NCBI GenBank assembly: GCA_902806355.1
Contig: CADCWI010000027.1
Location: forward strand, 1-37,135
DNA: 37,135 bases
From: an uncultured Thermomicrobiales bacterium
GTDB lineage: Bacteria > Chloroflexota > Chloroflexia > Thermomicrobiales > UBA6265
Direction of reading: 5' to 3'
Below the pieces are notes generated by a model that was not told the DNA's origin, did not search any database, and saw only the letters and a program-made list of their open reading frames with translations. Below are positions 35,325-37,135 of this stretch, in pieces. The translations under genes and the position numbers were made by a program. How positions within the stretch are numbered: position 1 is the first letter of the stretch; every line of letters starts with the position of its first letter.

Positions 35325-35612
35325 TCAGTGCTGCACCGCGCTGCAGAAGCGTGACCACAATGGGAGGGCCAGCCCGGCGATATCGCTGAACATGGGCGGA
35401 ATGGAGAGCTGGCCGCACATGTTGAAGATGGAATCCACAACAGGTTCCGACGAGGAAGCACCGGTCGCGGGGACAGGAGCAAACAGGAACCACAAAAGGA
35501 AGGCAAACAATCCGAAGACGGCGCAGCCAATGACTACGCCCGCAATCCGCCGAATCGTCGACGGTGGCGGATCTAGGTCAAAGAGATGCGACGGTCCCTG
35601 TTCCGAACTCAT
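35325..35612 (-). CDS. Small single-pass membrane protein
   Basis: A 95-residue protein with a polar Pro-rich N-terminus (DLDPPPSTIRR), one strong membrane helix (about 24-47, GVVIGCAVFGLFAFLLWFLF) and a C-terminal part of about 45 residues that is probably extracytoplasmic. It has two Cys residues (in FNMCGQ and RFCSAV) that could form a disulfide. GGAG lies about 7 bases before the ATG at 35612. No family is recognised. It sits between the GNAT gene and the MFS gene on the same strand. Confidence 0.6.
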   Translation of the reverse strand: MSSEQGPSHLFDLDPPPSTIRRIAGVVIGCAVFGLFAFLLWFLFAPVPATGASSSEPVVDSIFNMCGQLSIPPMFSDIAGLALPLWSRFCSAVQH

Positions 35613-35740
35613 GCCACGCTCCGTTCACCTTGGTGTTACCCCACGCAATTCTAGCGCGTCGGTTGGTCCCACGATAGCCATCCGCCAAGGGTTTAACATC
35701 CGGGCACGACGCATGTGAGATTGTTGTCCATTATCGTGCG

Positions 35741-36547
35741 TCATCGACCGGTCTCCTCAGCCTCGAATCCAGGCACGAGATACGTGCGGCGGGCGACCTC
35801 GCGGAACCCAAGCCGGGCCGCGATCGCCAGCGACGCGGCGTTGTTCCCGCCGCAACTCCAGACCGGGATTTGGCCGTCACGCTGGATTGCCCCGGCGACC
35901 GCGGCGGCGGCGGCCGTCGCCAATCCCTGCTGGCGCCACGCCTGCATCGTGGCGACACCGATATCGACGTGCCGCTCGCTGCGAGCGAACGTGTGCGCGA
36001 TCGAGACGAGCCCTCCGTCGCGAATCGCACCCCCGAGATGGCCCCACGTCATTTCCTCGATCAGGGAATCCGCGCTGTCTCCCACAAGCTCCGCCGGCGC
36101 GGACCGGAGCAGATCGTGATCGTCCGTGGTCAGGAGGCGGACATCCGGGAGATGAACCTGTCGGACAGGATCGGTCAGTTCGTGATAGATATCGTCCAGC
36201 AATCGCACCGATGCCGCACCGGCGGCATGCCTGACCGGATCGATCAGGGCATCAGCCGCATCGGCGGGGACGTTGATGGACGTCCACCCCTGGAGCATCG
36301 GCAGGACGCTGGCGATCGCCTCGGCGTCGCCGAACGCGGTCGGTTCCTCCGGGTACCCCGTAAGCTGGATCACGACCGCTTCCGGATCGTGCGGGCTGCC
36401 GACACAGACGACTTCCGCCTGGCCTTCGCGCAGGAAGTGCCTGGAGATCACGGTCGTTGGTGAATCACCCAGCCATTCCGAGATCGCTTCGAACTCGTGG
36501 TCGTAGTCTGACGATGCCGGGTCATGCGGTCCGTTGGTATCCTGCAT
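35741..36547 (-). CDS. GNAT-family N-acetyltransferase
   Basis: A 268-residue acyl-CoA-dependent transferase. The C-terminal GNAT domain (about 130-260) has a VDIGVATMQAWRQQGLATAAAAA segment, where RQQGLA is the acetyl-CoA pyrophosphate-binding motif A, followed by NNAASLAIAARLGFREVARRTYLV, the typical motif B with Asn and Tyr. The N-terminal ~120 residues are an extra domain without clear motifs, as in two-domain GNAT proteins. The start at 36547 is preceded on the minus strand by GGAAAGAG; the longer frame to 36592 lacks a site. A TACTAT word about 50 bases upstream could be its -10. Substrate is unknown. Confidence 0.85.
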   Translation of the reverse strand: MQDTNGPHDPASSDYDHEFEAISEWLGDSPTTVISRHFLREGQAEVVCVGSPHDPEAVVIQLTGYPEEPTAFGDAEAIASVLPMLQGWTSINVPADAADALIDPVRHAAGAASVRLLDDIYHELTDPVRQVHLPDVRLLTTDDHDLLRSAPAELVGDSADSLIEEMTWGHLGGAIRDGGLVSIAHTFARSERHVDIGVATMQAWRQQGLATAAAAAVAGAIQRDGQIPVWSCGGNNAASLAIAARLGFREVARRTYLVPGFEAEETGR

Positions 36548-36744
36548 AACGCTCTTTCCAATGGCGCAGCGGTACGTCAATGAATGCTGCACCAGCTATA
36601 GTAGCGCGCGACGGAGGTTGTACCGGCCCCGGGCGCGGGTCTGACCTGCCGTCTGCTGTGGACACGTCGACCCTGGCAGCTGGCAATGGGACGGCCGGTT
36701 GCACGCTTCTTCTGGAGTCCTTCAGCTCCCACTGGTTTACCGAG

Positions 36745-37135
36745 ATGACGCAACAGCCTGCATCACCAACCCCACCGGCTTCCGCCGACGACCTCCTGCA
36801 GCGGGTGATCGACGCCGCTCGCGTTGACCAGCGAATCACCGGCCTGCTGGATTACGGCTCCCGTTCCGAGGGGCGCGCCGACGAGTGGTCTGATGTAGAT
36901 CTCGAAGTGTTCATTCGCGACGAGGATTACGATGCGTTCGATCAGGAGTGGGAGGGGTGGGCGGCCCAGTTCGGTCCATTGCTGCTCGCGTTCGTCGGCG
37001 ACATCGACAACCACTGGGTCGCGTACGAGCACCATCCGGCTCCACTTCGGGCGGACTTCAGCCTGCACCGAGCATCCGTCGCCGCGACCGATACCCTTTC
37101 GACCTGGCCAAATGCCCCGCTCAGTGTCGATCACA
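36745..37135 (+). CDS. Nucleotidyltransferase (aminoglycoside-type fold), partial
   Basis: A gene cut by the right edge of the window after 130 codons. It has the polymerase-beta-like nucleotidyltransferase signature: GSRSEGRADEWSDVDLEVF, with the Gly-Ser pair and the two metal-binding Asp residues of SDVDLE. The overall pattern resembles the AadE/ANT(6) and Lnu-like group, which adenylylates small molecules; many homologues in environmental bacteria have no proven substrate. A Pro-rich N-terminus (PASPTPPASADD) precedes the domain. The ATG at 36745 lacks a clear ribosome site and the frame is open upstream, so the start is uncertain. It diverges from the GNAT gene. Confidence 0.75.
   Translation, partial: MTQQPASPTPPASADDLLQRVIDAARVDQRITGLLDYGSRSEGRADEWSDVDLEVFIRDEDYDAFDQEWEGWAAQFGPLLLAFVGDIDNHWVAYEHHPAPLRADFSLHRASVAATDTLSTWPNAPLSVDH

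Overview
The window is about 37 kb of GC-rich bacterial chromosome with compact, mostly single-gene transcription units and one operon. Several traits suggest a Chloroflexota bacterium of the Thermomicrobia/Sphaerobacter type: a sufC-B-D-S-U order headed by a Fur-family gene, a Tat-exported cupredoxin with an Ala-Ser-Pro linker, paired CPA1 antiporters, many GTG starts and GTAG-tagged REP-like palindromes. This placement is an inference from gene content; no rRNA or tRNA gene was seen to confirm it.

Layout. 1-0.7 kb: a broken junction, where an XRE-type helix-turn-helix fragment (minus) abuts the C-terminal half of a methionine aminopeptidase (plus). 0.8-4.2 kb: a VOC-fold protein, a small helical protein and a rubredoxin-GltD-ferredoxin fusion oxidoreductase. 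4.9-8.1 kb: two tandem CPA1 Na+/H+ antiporters. 8.7-13.3 kb (minus): an S9 peptidase, an M20 peptidase/deacylase and a D-2-hydroxyacid dehydrogenase. 13.7-15.8 kb: two divergent TerC-family membrane proteins; the plus-strand one is preceded by a yybP-ykoY manganese riboswitch whose anti-Shine-Dalgarno expression platform can be read directly. 16.2-25.0 kb: a DinB protein, then a Fur-family regulator, sufC, sufB, sufD, sufS, sufU, an Mrp/ApbC ATPase and a Rieske ferredoxin, which together form an Fe-S cluster assembly locus. 25.2-26.9 kb: PPK2, then a region of lower GC holding a candidate mini-operon of two tiny ORFs with a near-consensus promoter and a terminator. 26.9-28.8 kb: a very GC-rich DUF2961/GH172 protein and a uronate-dehydrogenase-like enzyme. 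29.1-29.6 kb: the Tat cupredoxin. 29.7-33.5 kb: a heterodimeric ABC exporter with one degenerate ATP site. 33.7-37.1 kb: an MFS transporter, small proteins, a GNAT protein and a nucleotidyltransferase cut by the right edge.

How the parts work together. The centre of the window is devoted to metal homeostasis: Mn-controlled TerC export, a Fur-family sensor and SUF assembly of Fe-S clusters with a carrier (Mrp). The Fe-S-rich oxidoreductase near 2-4 kb and the Rieske protein are plausible clients. REP-like palindromes with a GTAG tag and variable stems recur in intergenic spaces (about 4.5, 12.2, 21.2-21.4 and 33.7 kb). The observations most worth checking are the Mn riboswitch switch helix, the 26.3-26.6 kb mini-operon, the REP cluster inside the suf operon and the left-edge gene junction.
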